Source: VXNE01 sp965205735 (lineage in GTDB: Bacteria > Pseudomonadota > Gammaproteobacteria > Pseudomonadales > Azotimanducaceae). From it: 64,000 bases of DNA. Where the stretch lies: positions 4,224,557-4,288,556 of the forward strand of contig OZ242179.1 in assembly GCA_965205735.1 (NCBI GenBank), given 5' to 3'. Below the pieces are notes generated by a model. The model did no database searches, was not told the origin of the DNA, and saw only the letters and a list, made by a program, of their open reading frames with translations. A program made the position numbers and the translations under genes. Shown here piece after piece: positions 23,168-31,479 of the stretch (position 1 is the first letter of the stretch; every line of letters begins with the position of its first letter).

Positions 23168-24127
23168 ATGCAGGCTGACGCGTCGGCAAGCGGTGCGACC
23201 CTGGGCGAACCGGGCGAGAACACCTCGCTGGGCAGTGACATTGACGCCTATATTGATCGGATCTGGCTGCGCCGCGGCTTGAGCGCGAATACCTTGGCGG
23301 CCTATCGCCGCGACTTGAACGCTTTCGGCGTGTGGCTGGCGGCCCAGACAGGTCGCGATCTCGTCCGAGCCCGCGACTACGACATCGAGGGATACCTCGC
23401 GGCGCGCCACGCGAGCGGCCTGTCCGCCCGTTCTACTGCCAGACTCTTGTCTTGCCTTCGCGGCTACTATCGTGATGCCGTCGATGCCGGACGCCTTGAT
23501 CGCGATCCGACCCTGGATATCGCGCGGCCATTGCTCGGGAGGCCGCTGCCAAAGTCTCTCTCCGAGGACGAAGTGGAGGCGCTGTTGACGGCGCCGAACT
23601 GTGAAGATCCGACCGGGCGCCCGACGGAGTTCCGTGATCGCGCGATGCTCGAACTGCTCTACGCCACGGGATTGCGCGTGTCCGAACTGGTGGGGCTCGA
23701 GGTCTCGTCGCTCAACACGCGCCAAGGAGTTGTGCGCGTCGTCGGCAAGGGCGGCAGAGAGCGGCTCACTCCGGTCGGAGAAGTGGCCCTGGGCTGGCTG
23801 ATGCGCTACCTGGCGGAGGCGAGGCCGGCCCTCTTGCACGGCAGGCCGAGCGACGTGCTGTTTCCGAGCCGACGTGGGAGCGCCATGACGCGGCAGACGT
23901 TCTGGCATGCGGTAAAGCGCTATACACTACGCGCCGGCATCCTCCAGGACATATCGCCGCACACGCTGCGGCACGCGTTTGCGACGCACCTGATCAACCA
24001 CGGCGCTGACCTGCGATCCGTGCAGATGATGCTCGGCCACGCCGACCTGTCGACGACGCAGATCTACACGCATGTCGCGCAGGATCGCCTGAAGCGGTTA
24101 CACTCGACGCATCATCCGAGAGGATGA
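23168..24127 (+). CDS. xerD: Tyrosine recombinase XerD
   Basis: The product is 319 aa. With XerC it resolves chromosome dimers at dif. The N-terminal SAM-like core-binding domain reads DAYIDRIWLRRGLSANTLAA. The catalytic set is complete: Arg in ATGLRVSELVGL, Lys in VVGKGGRERLT, His/Arg in HTLRHAFATHL, His in MLGHADLSTTQ, and Tyr in IYTHVAQDRL. ATG 23168 is the first methionine before the conserved domain; the ribosome site overlaps the right arm of repeat A2. The position after rplS and before dsbC-hom matches Pseudomonas-type genomes and supports XerD rather than a mobile integrase. Confidence 0.92.
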   Translation: MQADASASGATLGEPGENTSLGSDIDAYIDRIWLRRGLSANTLAAYRRDLNAFGVWLAAQTGRDLVRARDYDIEGYLAARHASGLSARSTARLLSCLRGYYRDAVDAGRLDRDPTLDIARPLLGRPLPKSLSEDEVEALLTAPNCEDPTGRPTEFRDRAMLELLYATGLRVSELVGLEVSSLNTRQGVVRVVGKGGRERLTPVGEVALGWLMRYLAEARPALLHGRPSDVLFPSRRGSAMTRQTFWHAVKRYTLRAGILQDISPHTLRHAFATHLINHGADLRSVQMMLGHADLSTTQIYTHVAQDRLKRLHSTHHPRG

Positions 24128-24186
24128 ACCGCACGATAGGCCACGGTCGCACTCTAAACGTCAGGTTCCGATAGCGGCAGAGCAGT

Positions 24187-24960
24187 ATGGGCATGAATCG
24201 AAAAACGGCGCCCGTTAGGGCGATGGTTTTTGTGGCACTGGCGCTCGAAACGATGGCGGTGGCTATTGCGGCGGAAGACGCGGCGGTGGGAGAGGTTCCT
24301 CCGGAGAGCGCAGATTTCGCCGATCTGCTGCAGCGTCGACTGCCGGACATCAATATCACCGCGATCGAGTCGTCTCCCATTCCCGGATTGCGCACGGTGG
24401 AGATCGAAGAGGGCGTGATGCTCTATGTGACCGAGGACGGCTCGCATGCGATTGCGGGGGTTCTTTACGCCTTGACCGAAGACGGGCCGGTCGAACCCTC
24501 GTCAGCCCGCAGAGCGGCGAGACGTCTAGCGCTGCTGGCAGATATCTCCATGGAGCAGATGATCGTCTTCGCGCCTGGGGGAGAGACCAAGGCCGTGCTC
24601 AACGTGTTCACCGATACCGACTGTGGATATTGCCGCAAGCTGCATGCGGAGGTGCCCGAACTGAATGCGTACGGCATCGAAGTGCGCTATCTCGCGTTTC
24701 CCCGAACGGGAATAGGCTCCGAAACCTACGACAAGATGGTTTCGGCATGGTGTTCGGACAATCCGCGCGACGCCATCACCAACCTGAAGCGCGGCAGGAA
24801 GATACCCTCGAAGACGTGCGATAACCCCGTCGCCGAGCACTACGAAATCGGCCAGTTCGTGGGTATCCAAGGTACCCCGACCATGATTACGGCTGATGGT
24901 GAACTGATCGGCGGCTACGTTCCAGCGGCTGAACTGGCGCAAGGGTTGGGCGTGCAATAA
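24187..24960 (+). CDS. dsbC: Thiol:disulfide interchange protein DsbC
   Basis: The product is 257 aa and is a periplasmic disulfide isomerase. A signal peptide (VRAMVFVALALETMAVAIAA) is followed by the dimerisation domain (PGLRTVEIEEGVMLYVTEDG). The thioredoxin domain carries the active site TDCGYCRKLH and cis-Pro in GIQGTPTMITADG. A second Cys pair (Cys in SAWCSDN and SKTCDNP) matches the structural disulfide of DsbC. It ends 8 bp before hom, as in Pseudomonas. ATG 24187 or the third codon ATG 24193 are both possible. Confidence 0.94.
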   Translation: MGMNRKTAPVRAMVFVALALETMAVAIAAEDAAVGEVPPESADFADLLQRRLPDINITAIESSPIPGLRTVEIEEGVMLYVTEDGSHAIAGVLYALTEDGPVEPSSARRAARRLALLADISMEQMIVFAPGGETKAVLNVFTDTDCGYCRKLHAEVPELNAYGIEVRYLAFPRTGIGSETYDKMVSAWCSDNPRDAITNLKRGRKIPSKTCDNPVAEHYEIGQFVGIQGTPTMITADGELIGGYVPAAELAQGLGVQ

Positions 24961-24968
24961 GCGTTGAG

Positions 24969-26273
24969 ATGCCACTGAGAATAGGGCTGGCGGGTCTCGG
25001 CACGGTGGGCCGAGGAGTCGTGCGTCTGCTCCGGCGCGATGCCGCGTCGTTGGCTGTGGCGGCGGGACGGAAGCTTCAGCTCACGCGGGTGGCGAGCCGC
25101 ACGCCTCGACCCGAGGTCGATCTGGACGGTGCCGCGTTTTCTACGGACCTGGCTGATTTGACCGCTACGAACGACGTCGACGTGGTGGTTGAGGTAATAG
25201 GCGGCGAAGATGCCGCGAAGACGCTTTTCAGCGCGGCTGTCGCGGCGCACAAACACGTCGTTACCGCGAACAAGGCGTTGATAGCCGTGCATGGAAACGA
25301 ACTCATGCGCGACGCCCGGCGGGCCGGCGTTTTCGTTGGCATAGAAGCAGCGGTTGCGGGGGGTATTCCCATTATCAACGCGTTGACCCGCGGGCTCGCT
25401 GCCAATCGGATCGAGTGGCTGGCCGGTATCATCAACGGCACGTCGAACTACATACTGACGGCGATGTCCGAGGACGGCCAGGATTTCGCGACTGCGCTTG
25501 GCGAGGCGCAACGGCTCGGCTATGCCGAAGCGGACCCGACGTTCGATGTGGAAGGCATCGATGCCGCCCACAAGCTGGCTATCCTCGCAGGTTTGGCCTT
25601 CGGCGCGCCGTTCGACTTCGAAAGCGTCTACGTGGAGGGCATAGCAGATGTCGATGCCGAGGACGTCGCGTATGCGCGGGAACTCGGCTTCCGGATCAAG
25701 CCTCTGGGGATCGCTCGACGTACCGCCGCGGGCGTGCAGTCTCGAGTACATCCGTGTCTGACGCCGGAATCGGCCTTGATCGGCAAGGTAGACGGCGTAA
25801 TGAACGCGGTGCAGGTGAAGGGCCACGCCGTCGGCTCAACGCTTTATGTTGGACCGGGGGCGGGTGCCGAACCGACCGCGTCCGCGGTCGTTGCAGACCT
25901 GATTGAAGTTGCGCGCAGTGGCGCCGGCTGGAGCGCAGCGCTTCCTGTCGAAGGCGCCCTGCAGTCCTCGCCGATCGGCGATCTGACGTGCGCGCACTAC
26001 CTCAACATTCCAGCCGAGGACCAGCCGGGCGTGTTCGCAAACGTTGCGCAGACGCTGAGCCGGCACGGCATATCGATCGAAGGTGTCATTCAGCGTGCCC
26101 AGGCGATACGAGGCACGCGAGGAGCAGAGTGGGTGCCGATTGTCATCCTCACCGACGTCGTCGCCGAACGTGATGCGGAACGGGCTGTCGCCGACATCGA
26201 GAAGTTGGCGGGCGTGACGGGAAGGGTCAGGCGTATCCGGGTGGTGGATCTGGAGAACTCCAACGGCGAATAG
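24969..26273 (+). CDS. hom: Homoserine dehydrogenase
   Basis: The product is 434 aa. It reduces aspartate semialdehyde to homoserine for threonine and methionine synthesis. The Rossmann start is LRIGLAGLGTVGRGVVRLLR. VTANKALIAVHG, GIINGTSNYILTAM and GYAEADPTFDVEGIDAAHKL are hallmark segments. A C-terminal ACT domain starts at DQPGVFANVAQTLSRHGISI. In pseudomonads thrC follows directly; here only about 50 bp separate it from recJ and thrC is absent. The stop TAG is followed by CCCGG, echoing the family B end. Confidence 0.96.
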   Translation: MPLRIGLAGLGTVGRGVVRLLRRDAASLAVAAGRKLQLTRVASRTPRPEVDLDGAAFSTDLADLTATNDVDVVVEVIGGEDAAKTLFSAAVAAHKHVVTANKALIAVHGNELMRDARRAGVFVGIEAAVAGGIPIINALTRGLAANRIEWLAGIINGTSNYILTAMSEDGQDFATALGEAQRLGYAEADPTFDVEGIDAAHKLAILAGLAFGAPFDFESVYVEGIADVDAEDVAYARELGFRIKPLGIARRTAAGVQSRVHPCLTPESALIGKVDGVMNAVQVKGHAVGSTLYVGPGAGAEPTASAVVADLIEVARSGAGWSAALPVEGALQSSPIGDLTCAHYLNIPAEDQPGVFANVAQTLSRHGISIEGVIQRAQAIRGTRGAEWVPIVILTDVVAERDAERAVADIEKLAGVTGRVRRIRVVDLENSNGE

Positions 26274-26348
26274 CCCGGTGCTCGCAACGCGCAGGCGGGT
26301 CGCGCCGCGCGTAACGGGAGCGAACTGATCGAACTCGAATCCCGAGAG

Positions 26349-28049
26349 GTGCCGGAGCCGACATCGGATTTTCTGCGAAGGTACCCCAGGTTCTTTGCTC
26401 GGGTGCTTGCCGGGCGCGGTATCGAATCTAGCGAAAACCTCGACCTCTCGCTGTCGCGCCTGCTGCAACCCGACGCCTTGTCCGGCGTAGATGCCGCAGC
26501 GGTGCGGATTGCGCGCGCGGTGGAAGGCAACGAGGCGATCCTGGTTCTGGGAGATTTCGATGCGGACGGTGCCACCGGCACCGCACTTGCCGTGTCGCTC
26601 CTCGAATCCCTTGGCGCGGCGCGCGTGGACTACCTGGTTCCGAACCGGTTCGCATTCGGATACGGCTTGACCCCGCAAATCGTGCGCGTTGCCCTGGAGC
26701 GTGAACCGGCCTTGATCGTCACCGTGGACAACGGTATGTCGAGCATAGCCGGGGTGACGTTGGCGCAGGAAAGCGGCGTCGACGTAGTCGTCACCGACCA
26801 TCACCTGCCCGGCGAGGAATTGCCGCCGGCGTGCGCCCTCGTCAATCCGAACGCGCCAGGGTGCGAGTTCGCCAGCAAGGCGCTTGCTGGAGTCGGCGTC
26901 ATCTACTACGTTCTGAGCCGGGTGCGGGCCCGACTGGCGGAGGACGGATTCTTCGCGCGGCGAGGCCTGTCTCCCCCGAATCTCGCGCATTGGCTTGATC
27001 TGGTGGCCCTGGGCACGGTAGCCGATGTCGTGCCCCTGGACCTCAACAACCGAATCCTGGTGCACCAGGGCCTGCGGCGCATGCGGTCCGGACACACGCG
27101 TCCCGGAATCCAGGCCCTGGCGCAGGTCGCCGGTCGCGACCCGCGCGCAGTGACCGCCCAGGATCTCGGTTTCGCCATCGCCCCGAGACTGAACGCGGCG
27201 GGCCGGCTGTCCGACATGACCGTGGGCATCCGGTGTCTGCTCAGCACCGAGATGGGCGAGGCGCGAAGGCTTGCCCGCGAGTTGAATGAACTCAATACCG
27301 AGCGACGCGAAATCGAACGCGAAATGACTTTGGACGCGGCGCTGCTGGTGGACGAATCCGGCGCGGAGCAGGGCAGCGTCATCTGCCTCTACGATGCTTC
27401 GTGGCATCAAGGCATCGTCGGTATCGTCGCCGGTCGCATGCGTGAACGCCATCACCGCCCCGTCGTCGCCTTCGCTGACGCGGGCGCGGCCGCGCCCGGC
27501 GAATTGAGGGGATCCGCCCGCTCGATTCCGGGGCTCCACATACGTGACGCCCTGGACGATGTCGCCGCGCGTTTTCCGGGACTCATGGTGAAGTTCGGGG
27601 GCCACGCCATGGCGGCGGGCTTGTCCATCAAGCGGGCGCAATTGGATCGCTTCACAAGGGCCTTTTCCGATGCCGTCGAAGCCCGCGTCAGCGAGCGGGA
27701 CCTCGCCGGCATTCGCATGACCGACGGAGAACTCGAACCGGCGGACCTGGTCCTGGAAAATGCTCGCTTGGTGGCAAGACACGGGCCTTGGGGCCAGGGC
27801 TTCGAGGAGCCGACGTTCCACGGCGAGTTCGACATCGTGGCCGAGCGCGTCGTTGGTCAGCGGCATCTCAAGCTCGCGCTACGGCACGAAGGCAGGGTAG
27901 TGGATGCCATAGCGTTCAACCGGGAGCCCGTTGGCGTCGACCGCATCCGCGCTCTCTATCGTCTCGGCGTCAACGACTACTCGGGTATCGAGACGCTTCA
28001 GTTGGTGATTGAAGACCTGGAACGCGTAGTTTCGGGACACGCATCGTAG
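26349..28049 (+). CDS. recJ: Single-stranded-DNA-specific exonuclease RecJ
   Basis: The product is 566 aa from the GTG at 26349. This 5'-3' ssDNA exonuclease acts in RecF recombination and mismatch repair. DHH-family motifs are present: LVLGDFDADGATGTAL, VVVTDHHLPGEELP, and the DHHA1 end KFGGHAMAAGLSIKRAQ. Family N-termini usually carry a short I-x-L/E-x-R-x-V/L-P segment; here that segment (IELESREVPEP) begins eight codons earlier at CTG 26325, which follows GGGAG. The true start may therefore be a non-standard CTG. recJ is separated from prfB by a 2.3-kb accessory island. Confidence 0.95.
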   Translation: MPEPTSDFLRRYPRFFARVLAGRGIESSENLDLSLSRLLQPDALSGVDAAAVRIARAVEGNEAILVLGDFDADGATGTALAVSLLESLGAARVDYLVPNRFAFGYGLTPQIVRVALEREPALIVTVDNGMSSIAGVTLAQESGVDVVVTDHHLPGEELPPACALVNPNAPGCEFASKALAGVGVIYYVLSRVRARLAEDGFFARRGLSPPNLAHWLDLVALGTVADVVPLDLNNRILVHQGLRRMRSGHTRPGIQALAQVAGRDPRAVTAQDLGFAIAPRLNAAGRLSDMTVGIRCLLSTEMGEARRLARELNELNTERREIEREMTLDAALLVDESGAEQGSVICLYDASWHQGIVGIVAGRMRERHHRPVVAFADAGAAAPGELRGSARSIPGLHIRDALDDVAARFPGLMVKFGGHAMAAGLSIKRAQLDRFTRAFSDAVEARVSERDLAGIRMTDGELEPADLVLENARLVARHGPWGQGFEEPTFHGEFDIVAERVVGQRHLKLALRHEGRVVDAIAFNREPVGVDRIRALYRLGVNDYSGIETLQLVIEDLERVVSGHAS

Positions 28050-28240
28050 ATCCGCGCAACTCACGTAGCTTTGAGGGTAAAGCGGTCAGGGGCGTCTCGC
28101 GCAACTGAAAGCAGCGCTCGTGAGGATGGGAGCGGCCGGGGTGAACTTTCCCGCGCGTCACGGGTCGAAGAAAGCGTGGAAAATCAATTATTTCCGACGA
28201 ACATCTCGCAGTATGTGCCGACGGGAAACGGTACCCTGGA

Positions 28241-28268
28241 ACTCGCGATAACTGTAGTTATCACGAGT
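28241..28268. other. Candidate recombinase crossover site 1
   Basis: This 28-bp site has left arm ACTCGCGATAA, 6-bp centre CTGTAG and right arm TTATCACGAGT. The arms are inverted with one mismatch. 11-bp arms around a 6-bp spacer is the geometry of Xer/phage-type tyrosine-recombinase core sites. Its centre is the exact reverse complement of the centre of site 2 (29527-29554), so the two sites face each other around the recombinase gene. The rest of 28050-28507 holds only the half-site at 28442 and no convincing gene. Confidence 0.55.
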
Positions 28269-28441
28269 TCTTACGTCAATGCGGAACGCTATCACCCCCG
28301 AGTTCGATCCTGACGCTGATGCGCGGAGTCGCCGCCCAACCAACTGCAACGCCATGATACAACACGGGATTCCCCGGGACCCCGTCGTTTGCACAAGGTG
28401 CGCTTGCTCTTGCTTTCCACGCCCCGGCGCGCGCGCAGAAC

Positions 28442-28452
28442 ACTCGCGATAA
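28442..28452. other. Half-copy of the recombinase arm
   Basis: ACTCGCGATAA here is identical to the left arm of site 1, followed by CTTCCA and no matching right arm. It may be an accessory binding site or a decayed core site; it lies 56 bp past the recombinase stop codon. Confidence 0.4.
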
Positions 28453-28507
28453 CTTCCAGTGAATCGGCCGGTTCTGATCGTCCATGAACGGTAAGGATTC
28501 GCTGCCC

Positions 28508-29485
28508 TCACACCCTTCGTTGCAGCCGGGCGAGCTGCGCTGCGCCGCTCCGGCTCGCCAGCAACCGCTCGCCGTAGCGGTTCACCATCGCGGTCGTCCG
28601 CCACCGGCCCGCCTGCAGGATGGCGGGCAGTTCGATCCCCGACGCGATCATGTCCTGTGCGGCGCCGACGCGGGCGCTGTGCCCCGACAGCCCTGTCACG
28701 ACTTGCTCCGGAAGTCCGGCTCGCCGGGCCATCGTCTTGAATATCCTGGGGATCTGACTCGCATCCAACTTGACCCCCGGTGGACGGCCCGGACGCAGCG
28801 AACGGAACAGCCGACCGTCGCCGATCCCACCTCGTTCTAGCCACTCCTTTACCATCGCGACCGTATCCGGCGCGAGGTACACCACCTCCCCCAGCCCTTC
28901 CTGATCGGTCTTCGCGCGGCGCACCAGCAGCGTTGCGTCGCCCCGCATCTCCTCAATGAGATCATCCACTTGCAGTGCCGACAGCTCCGAGCGGCGCAGC
29001 ATCCCATCGTACGCCACCGCGACTAGAGCCCGGTTGCGGGCGTCGATCGGCTCCCTTCCAGTCGCCGCCAAAAGCCGCTGCCGCAGCGGCCAGGTCAGGC
29101 CGCGCACCTGCCCCTGCCGGCGTCCCTTGGCGCGGTGCATGCGCTTCAGCGCGAACTGCACGGCCGCGCTTCGCACGGTTTTGGGGCGACCAATCGCTCG
29201 GTGCGCCGCGGCGATGCTCGCGACGTAGCGGCGCACCGTCGCTGGCGCGCGCACCGCACCCATCTCGTCAATGAACGCCGCCACTGTGGCGGGGCTGGCT
29301 GGCACCGCCGCCAGTCCCCGCTCGCCGCACCACGCAGCGTAGATGACGAGGTCTGCCCTAAGGGCGCGCTCGGTATTTTCGCTGATCGCCCCTTTCGCGG
29401 CTTCTAAGCAACCGTCGATGCACTCGTCGGCTGGACGACTGCCAGCGACTCCTGCTGGGGGGTGGAGAGGGGTTACGGTAAGCAT
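28508..29485 (-). CDS. Tyrosine recombinase/integrase of an accessory element
   Basis: The product is 325 aa. The N-terminal core-binding domain (SENTERALRADLVIYAAWCGE) is followed by a catalytic domain with all key residues: Arg in YDGMLRRSELSALQ, Lys in VRRAKTDQEG, His-x-x-Arg in LSGHSARVGAAQDM, Trp in the His-III position (AGRWRTTAMV), and Tyr in NRYGERLLA. It is phage-integrase-like, clearly different from XerD at 23168. ATG 29485 follows GGAGGGCCGGCCC, a strong site. Only about 40 bp separate its start from candidate site 2. It lies between recJ and prfB, which are usually neighbours, so it is probably acquired. It could be an integrase of a decayed element or a local invertase. Confidence 0.9.
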   Translation of the reverse strand: MLTVTPLHPPAGVAGSRPADECIDGCLEAAKGAISENTERALRADLVIYAAWCGERGLAAVPASPATVAAFIDEMGAVRAPATVRRYVASIAAAHRAIGRPKTVRSAAVQFALKRMHRAKGRRQGQVRGLTWPLRQRLLAATGREPIDARNRALVAVAYDGMLRRSELSALQVDDLIEEMRGDATLLVRRAKTDQEGLGEVVYLAPDTVAMVKEWLERGGIGDGRLFRSLRPGRPPGVKLDASQIPRIFKTMARRAGLPEQVVTGLSGHSARVGAAQDMIASGIELPAILQAGRWRTTAMVNRYGERLLASRSGAAQLARLQRRV

Positions 29486-29526
29486 GGGCCGGCCCTCCGT
29501 GCCGGTGGAACACGAGCCGCCCCTGT

Positions 29527-29554
29527 ACTCGCGATTTCTACAGTTATCGGGAGC
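29527..29554. other. Candidate recombinase crossover site 2
   Basis: Left arm ACTCGCGATTT, centre CTACAG, right arm TTATCGGGAGC. It sits just upstream of the recombinase gene, where its promoter should be. Its centre matches site 1 read on the opposite strand. Recombination between the two would invert about 1.3 kb including the recombinase. Confidence 0.55.
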
Positions 29555-29715
29555 AATCCGGTGCTGATACTAGCCGCTCGCAGCCGGGAGCACGGCGCGC
29601 GAGAGCCGGCCGGTAACCGGGATCGAGGACATGACGGACCGTTGAACGCCGCGGCGATCCCTGATGCCTTAACTTTCGAACCGCGCTCCCATTCCGCCTT
29701 GGAGGGACTGATTTC

Positions 29716-29982
29716 ATGAACGAAACGGAATACCAGAAGGGACGGCTCGAAGCTCTTTCCCTGATCGTCAGAGCTATCGTAACAGTGCGCAAGGACGCAG
29801 AACCCGGGCCCCTCGGCCCCACGCTGATTCATCTCGCGAACCGGTACTTCCTGAATACGCCGTTTGACACGCAAACTGTGGATTTCCACAGCGGTTTCCA
29901 AAAAGAAGTCGAGCGAATAGTCGCAACTCTTGATGCTCCTGTCGTTGAGTTATCCCGTTCGGGTCCGAGGTCAGACATATAG
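29716..29982 (+). CDS. Small hypothetical protein
   Basis: The product is 88 aa. GGAGGGACTGATTTC gives a strong ribosome site for ATG 29716. The protein is mixed helical (EYQKGRLEALSLIVRAIVTV) with no Cys pairs, signal or membrane helix, and I do not recognise a family. Its base composition is lower in GC than the flanking housekeeping genes. It starts 161 bp beyond candidate site 2 and reads away from the recombinase, so a promoter on the flanked segment could reach it in one orientation. Whether it is expressed is unknown. Confidence 0.5.
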   Translation: MNETEYQKGRLEALSLIVRAIVTVRKDAEPGPLGPTLIHLANRYFLNTPFDTQTVDFHSGFQKEVERIVATLDAPVVELSRSGPRSDI

Positions 29983-29994
29983 TTCCCTTTGTCA

Positions 29995-30089
29995 ATCAGC
30001 GACCGCAGAGCCGGGCGCACGCATCGGGAGGCGAGGTGGTAGTCGCAGGCGTGCTGGTCATCGACCAGCATGTGGCGGGGCGTTGCCAT
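29995..30089 (-). pseudogene. N-terminal remnant of a Y1 (REP/IS200-like) transposase
   Basis: About 30 codons read MATPRHMLVDDQHACDYHLA then SRCVRPA. This resembles the start of the Y1-transposase group whose N-termini read ...YYHCVSRCVRRAFLCG. After that the similarity stops and the frame runs into the neighbouring small gene. No ribosome site is visible. It would be a truncated copy of a single-strand transposase of the kind that mobilises REP palindromes, which is notable given the palindromic repeats in this window. The match is short. Confidence 0.35.
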
Positions 30090-30239
30090 GGCGAGAGAGT
30101 GTCGCTGGAGCGGCGCTCGGCGTCGACGGCGCCGGTCGGCAAAGCGTAGCGGCCGTCGCCACCGCGTGGCCGCCGACATCGCCGCCGCCGGGCGCGCGAG
30201 ATTTCTGCGCCGCGGCGGGCAATGGCGTCCTGGAGATGA

Positions 30240-30335
30240 TGTGTGTCCGAAATTCAGGCGATGTGGATGTCATCTGTGTCCGGATTCCATGTCCGGATTC
30301 CATGGATTCCGTCCGGGCTCGAAGATGTGTGTCCG
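30240..30335. repeat. Short direct repeats in the recJ-prfB island
   Basis: TGTGTCCG occurs three times here, and TGTCCGGATTCCAT occurs twice back to back (near 30278-30304), followed by GGATTCCGTCCGG. This may be the end of a decayed insertion sequence. No gene is visible from 30090 to 30374. Confidence 0.4.
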
Positions 30336-30374
30336 CGGCTGGAGAGGGTACAATTTGTGTTTTTGGATACTCCC

Positions 30375-31479
30375 ATGGCCGAAATCACTTCAATCCGCGA
30401 CCGGATCAAGGGTCTTGACGCGCGTCGCGAAGCGCTGTGGGGGTATCTTTGACTACGAATCGCGGCAGCAGCGCCTGGCGCAGGTCGAGCGCGCGCTTGC
30501 GGCGCCCGATGTCTGGCAGGATCAAGGTCGGGCCCAGGCGTTGTCGCGGGAGCGCGCCGCTCTGAACAAGGTCGTTGGTGGGCTGGCGGCAGTGGCCGCC
30601 GAGTTGTCCGACGCGTCCGAATTGGGGGAACTTGCCGCAGCGGAACGCGATGGGGAAGCGCTAGACGATATCGACAGCGATCTGGACGGGGTTGAAGCAA
30701 CGCTCGCCGAGCTCGAGTTCCGCCGCATGTTCAGCCACCGAATGGATCCCGCGAACGCTTTTCTCGAGATCCAATCGGGCTCCGGGGGCACCGAAGCCCA
30801 GGATTGGGCGGAGATGCTGCTGCGCATGTATTTGCGCTGGGGCGAGCGGAACCACTTCAATACCAATATCGTCGACCTGTCGGCTGGCGATGTCGCCGGA
30901 ATCAAGGGCGCCACGGTTCAGTTCACGGGAGACTACGCTTACGGCTGGCTGCGCACCGAGACCGGCGTGCACCGACTTGTGCGCAAGTCGCCGTTCGACG
31001 CCGGCAATCGGCGCCACACGTCGTTCGCCTCCGTTTTCGTGTCGCCTGAGGTCGAGGATGACATCGACATTGAGGTCGCGCCCGGCGATGTGCGGGTCGA
31101 CACGTTCCGCGCCAGCGGCGCCGGCGGACAGCATGTGAACCGCACCGACTCGGCGGTCCGGCTGACCCACCTGCCTACTAGCGTCGTCGTCCAGTGCCAG
31201 AGCGAACGCTCGCAACACCAGAACAAGGACAAGGCATACAAACAGTTACGTGCGAAGCTCTACGAGCGCGAACTGCGGAAACGACAGGCCGAGCAACAGG
31301 CGGTGGAAGATAGCAAGGTCGATATCGGCTGGGGCAACCAGATTCGGTCCTACGTCCTCGATCAATCTCGCGTCAAGGACTTGAGAACGCGCGTCGAACG
31401 CGGCGATCCGAACAATGTCCTCGACGGGGATATCGGCGAGTTCATCGAGGCCAGTCTCAAGGCCGGGATCGATCGCTAG
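30375..31479 (+). CDS. prfB: Peptide chain release factor 2 (programmed +1 frameshift)
   Basis: The product is 367 aa after frameshifting. RF2 recognises UGA and UAA. The first 25 codons (MAEITSIRDRIKGLDARREA then LWGYL) end at TGA 30450-30452. Reading resumes in the +1 frame at GAC 30451 and continues to 31479. The recoding site GGGGGTATCTTTGAC is the canonical autoregulatory one. Downstream are the SPF recognition motif in VRKSPFDAGNRRHTSF and the catalytic GGQ in SGAGGQHVNRTDSAVR. The stop overlaps the lysS GTG by one base, keeping the classical prfB-lysS pair. TACAAT at 30349 may be a -10 box. Confidence 0.95.
30436..30453 (+). promoter_or_regulatory. RF2 programmed +1 frameshift site
   Basis: A Shine-Dalgarno-like GGGGG and TAT precede the slippery CTT followed by TGA-C. 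Low RF2 slows termination at TGA and promotes the shift, so RF2 controls its own level. It differs from the E. coli site only in having TGGGGG instead of AGGGGG. Confidence 0.95.

Noticed and set aside
25836..27866. Minus-strand open frame of 676 codons
   Set aside because: Antisense across the end of hom and most of recJ, both certain genes.
28071..28313. 80-codon plus-strand ORF after recJ
   Set aside because: It runs through the palindromic crossover site, has no ribosome site and no coherent protein character.
28276..28485. 69-codon minus-strand ORF just after the recombinase gene
   Set aside because: No ribosome-binding site or recognisable fold; it includes the 28442 half-site. It could be real if conserved, but I cannot support it.
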